A DNA stretch of 64,000 nt from Capsicum annuum. Lineage: Eukaryota; Streptophyta; Magnoliopsida; Solanales; Solanaceae. Position 1 is the stretch's first letter; each line of letters starts with the position of its first letter. Shown in pieces: positions 60,612 through 64,000 of this stretch. The notes beneath the pieces are model-generated. The model saw nothing but the letters and a program-made list of their open reading frames with translations, did not search any database and was not told where the DNA came from. The stretch spans positions 23,573,236-23,637,235 of the forward strand of contig NC_061111.1 in the NCBI RefSeq assembly GCF_002878395.1, in the 5' to 3' direction. Both the position numbers and the translations under genes were made by a program.

Positions 60612-61946
60612 ATGGATTTTGTGTATGTGAGGTTGAGGTTTCACCATGGAGGAAAATTACAACAAAACCCCTGTATTAAGTACATGGAGGTATTGTTACC
60701 GACTATTTCTACTTTGATGTAGATAAACTTTCTAACTTTGAATTTGTTCGTCACCTAAAGGAAATTGGGTATAATATTTCCTCATGTATTGCTTATATTA
60801 GACCTCCAAAAAAAATTATTAATAGTGACATGTGATAGGGATATATTGGGTATTATACTCATCTTAAAAATGGAGATGTTGTTGAGTTAGATGTGACATA
60901 TTTGGTTGATGAGGTCGATGTATTCCCAACTATTGAATATGACCCCTATGTGGGAAGAGAATCTTTTCCTACTCTTTTGATAAAGAGTTCGGCGAAGACT
61001 TAGGAGACTGTGATAATTTAGGGTTTGAAGAAGGCTTTGTAAAAGCTGCAGCACCTGAAAAACCTACTGCTAGTAAAAACTTAAATGGTGGTTGTACTGT
61101 AGCTAGGGGTGAAGACCTAGGTATTCATGATGATGTTTCTTCTATTGGTAAGAATTTAGGTGGTTGTGGTAGTATTTTTGCTACTGGTGGGGACTTGGAT
61201 GATGGTGGTGTTGCTGTTAGGGGTTAGAACTTAGGTGGTGGTAGTGATTTTTTTGCTACTGGTGGGGACTTGGGTGATGTTAGTATTGCTGCTAGGGGTG
61301 AGAACTTAGGTTTTGTTGATGTTTCTACAATTGGTAGGGACTTGGGTGATGGTGGTGTTGCTGCTAAGGGTGAGAACTTAAGTGACTGTGGTAGTGGTTT
61401 TTCTACTACTGGTGGGGACTTAGGTGATGATGGTGTTGTTGCTAGGGGTGAGGACTTAGATAGTGGTGGTGGTAGTGCTAGGAGTGATGATTTGGGTGGT
61501 GTTAATGGTGTTTCTTGCACTGGTGAGGACTTAGGTGCTGTTTCTACTAGTATTGAGCAGAATTTAGGTGACACTGCTTTAGTTACTGCAGCAGATGTCT
61601 CAGTCATTCCATTAGATTGGGAAAGTAAAATTGATGTTAGTGAAAAATCAGATTATTGTGATTTCTTTGATGAAGGTGAAGATGATGAGTATGGTAGTGA
61701 TGTTCATGGGAAGGTAAGGATTTTGAGGGAACAAAAGAGGGCTGCCAAAAAAAAGAGGTTTGATGAAAAAAAAAAGAGGCTAGAACAAAACATGTTAGTT
61801 TAAGTAAAAAAGGAGTTGATGTGGGATATGATGAAGTTATATCCAAGAAAAAAATAGTCTAGAGGGTAAGATAGCCGGAGATGAGCCATATATTGATTCA
61901 AATTAAGAGGTAAGTTTTGAAATAGATTCTGATGAGGATATTTATA
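60612..61946 (+). pseudogene. MULE N-terminal (PB1-like) gene, truncated
   Basis: The ATG at 60612 gives MDFVYVRLRFHHGGKLQQNP. After a one-base shift near 60685, GGIVTDYFYFDVDKLSNFEF and VRHLKEIGYNISSCIAYIRP follow: the PB1-like N-terminal domain of plant MuDR-type proteins. After stops near 60834, HLKNGDVVELDVTYLVDEVD continues. A long Gly/Asp-rich repeat (61090-61600) leads into an acidic-then-basic segment (SDYCDFFDEGEDDEYGSDVH, KKRFDEKKKRLEQN) with a stop at 61801. The LTR at 61947 cuts the gene before any DDE core. Whether it encoded a transposase or a captured gene cannot be decided here. Confidence 0.65.
61090..61605 (+). repeat. Coding minisatellite, Gly/Asp-rich
   Basis: Repeats of GGTGGGGACTTGGGTGATGG / GCTAGGGGTGAGAACTTAGG units (about 45-57 bases, in-frame) encode GGDLGDGGVAARGENLG-like peptides about ten times. 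Most variation keeps the frame; one TAG interrupts near 61227. Confidence 0.88.
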
Positions 61947-64000
61947 TGTAACGCCCTGAGTCTACACCCTGGATGTCACACGGTGCTTACAATCTCGAAG
62001 AACTACAAGTTAACCCATGACTGGTACCTGTTATGAGCACAAAGTAATAATACTACTAACATGTGCCAAAATATAACTGAAATGCCATAAGGTTCATAAT
62101 TGAAAAACTGATAAATATAGCAACTACTAATAAATCTAAAAACTGAATACTATCTAAACTAGTCTAGTCTGAAAAGCCTCTACAAAACTGTCTGAAAGTG
62201 AAGTTGATGGGACAAGTCCCCAACTAACTCCGACTAATAAAATACTGAATATACTGTAATACTGAAAAAGATAATATCCTCGATAGATGAGGACTCACTA
62301 CTGAATCTGCTGCTGTTAACTGAATTTGGCTAAGCACGATCAGGAGCCTGAGCGTTCGAACCTATGATATGAGACATCATAGCTCAAGAGAAAGAGTATG
62401 CATCAGTACTTCGAATATACTGGTATGCTAAGTGAGGTAGGATGATATATATGGGTTTGTAAGCATGAACAATAATTGGCTAAATGATATGTATATAACT
62501 GAATGAGAATACATGGGTAGCTGAAACTACTGTAAATACTGATTATGCAAGACTGTGCATATATATATATTGTAACTGAGATCATATTTGATCTAAATAC
62601 TGAATTCTAATAATTGAGTGACTGATATCTGAGATTTTTTATAACTGTATTACTGATAGCTGGGTGACTATTGCTGACAGTCCTAATTCTGTAAAACTGA
62701 ACTGAGTACTATACTGAGTCTGAAACTAAAACTGTAATTGTAGGAGTGTTCTTCTAACCGACATGCCCCGATTATAAGATGAGTTGGGGTCCAACCTGTG
62801 ACCCCAGTTGGAAGGGTGTTAGCACCGTACCACGGGTACTAACAATGGCTATGTGGATCCACTAAAGAATCACCCTCATCTGGCAGGTGAGATATATGCA
62901 CCCTTAACTAGCAGGTGAACACTTTATTAACCCTCAAATGGTAGGTTGATAAATTCAACCTATGCTGGATACGTAGTTCTGGAACTAAGGGACTGCTACT
63001 AAAGGTCACACCCTTAACTGGCAGGTAAGCCCCTATCCGTAGGTTCGCTCGGTGCTGAATCCTACTCCTAACTGAATAGACACTGAATTGATCACTAGAC
63101 AGTACTAGGCTTGACTGAACTATTACTGATCGTGTTAACTGACTAAACTGGATTGAGTTCACTGAATTTTGTAATTGACTGAGTACTACTATTCATGACG
63201 TTACTAGGGCTATTTTGTAGCTACTGTAATTCTAGGAAAACAGCTAGATTTTCAGGTATTGAATACCCCCATGAATCGATAGCATAAATAGTAAAGCATG
63301 ACATGATCTTGAAAGCATAAAATAATTACTTGTTAATAATGCATTTACTTAGATATTTTATCAAACATTTGAGAGACATGAACTTGTACATGAATGGGAA
63401 CACATGCTAACATGTCATGATATCACTATTCAATTCACATAGGCATTCTATCAAACACTTGGGGAGCATAACTAATGCACACGATAATGGTCAACACATA
63501 AGCATCATGAATACGATACTCAACTTGTAATTAATCATGGATTGAAATCCCAAACATTAATACATACATGAACACTATCAAATTCTAACATGTAAAACAT
63601 GAAATCATAAACCTGTAGTTTAAAAAGGGTTCTTGAACTCCATAGGTGGAAGAAAACCCACGGATGAATACCTAACATACCTCGATTATTAATTCTCTGA
63701 AAGTGGTTGGTGATTTCTTAAGCCTAGGACTTGAAATTGAATGACCTAGGGTTTTGTTCATGAGAGGATTTGAGAGAAAGTGAGTGATTTTGTCATTAGG
63801 ATAGTTTAATTTTGTGTTTTAGGGTTGAGTAAAGGTGGGAAAATTGACTTAAATACCCCTCTGAACGCGGATTTAATTACAGAAAAATGCACCTAGTGAC
63901 GCACAGACCAATGTATCGTGTCGATGGGGTCAACGGGATGTGTCGAGATTGCATTGGCTCACTGAAATTTGCATGCCTAAGCTAGTGACAACACTGTCAA
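61947..64000 (-). mobile_element. Chromovirus-type LTR, reverse orientation, runs off window
   Basis: Starts TGTAACGCCCTGAG and shares layout and wording with the solo LTR at 20147 (AACCCATGACTGGTACCTG against AACCCATGACTGATATCTG; CTAACCGACATGCCC; CACCGTACCACGGGTA). On the minus strand a GGTATGTTAG ... GGGTTTTCTTCCACC region near 63690-63640 corresponds to the R/U5 part. It interrupts the MULE N-terminal gene. Whether it is solo or part of a full element lies beyond the window. Confidence 0.75.

Noticed and set aside
61224..61607. Pro/Ser-rich minus-strand open frame resembling an extensin
   Set aside because: It is the reverse reading of the Gly/Asp coding minisatellite on the plus strand; no signal peptide or independent support.

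Overview
This is nuclear plant DNA: AT-rich and intron-bearing, with one intact housekeeping gene in a sea of nested transposons. The short interspersed element, the RTE-type LINE tails and the chromovirus LTRs that start TGTAAYACCCC are of kinds familiar from Solanaceae. Pepper (Capsicum) is my best guess, but the genus is an inference.

Layout. 0.3-3.0 kb: decayed Mutator-like (MULE) transposase, minus strand. 3.9-6.6 kb: RPL13 (cytosolic ribosomal protein eL13), the only gene that looks functional, with a clear ribosomal-protein promoter and a long leader intron. 7.07-7.22 kb: SINE with a 13-bp target duplication. 7.37-26.6 kb: a second, tandem RPL13 copy that is dead. Its first intron carries about 6.8 kb of extra DNA (MULE N-terminal relic, hAT-like element, RTE LINE). 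Its last exon is split by a 10.9-kb Copia element (15426-26326, TSD CATGC), and that Copia is split in turn by a 3.8-kb reverse-oriented solo chromovirus LTR (20147-23922). A 100-N assembly gap lies inside the Copia.

26.6-31.2 kb: AT-rich DNA with a Stowaway-type MITE and a ten-copy 87-bp tandem array. 31.5-44.9 kb, resuming at 55.1-55.8 kb: what I read as a large MULE-derived domain. It holds a decayed transposase (32.3-34.6 kb), a decayed DUF1985/ULP1-type cysteine protease gene (41.0-44.7 kb), a large inverted repeat, a 170-bp tandem array, and many blocks of variants of the 16-bp palindrome ATCTGTTGCAACAGAT, some filling the introns of the protease gene. A full-length chromovirus (44935-55126, TSD TTATT) with terminal chromodomain sits in this domain; its in-frame stops are mostly TAG.

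55.8-64 kb: an orphan Copia-like LTR, a second small MITE-like element between diverged direct repeats, a 121-bp tandem repeat, a second RTE LINE fragment, and another MULE-type N-terminal gene with a Gly/Asp-rich coding minisatellite, cut off at 61947 by an LTR that runs off the window.

Apart from RPL13, the coding regions shown here are broken by stops or frameshifts and would depend on other copies for mobility. The most unusual feature is the palindrome-laden MULE/ULP1 domain.
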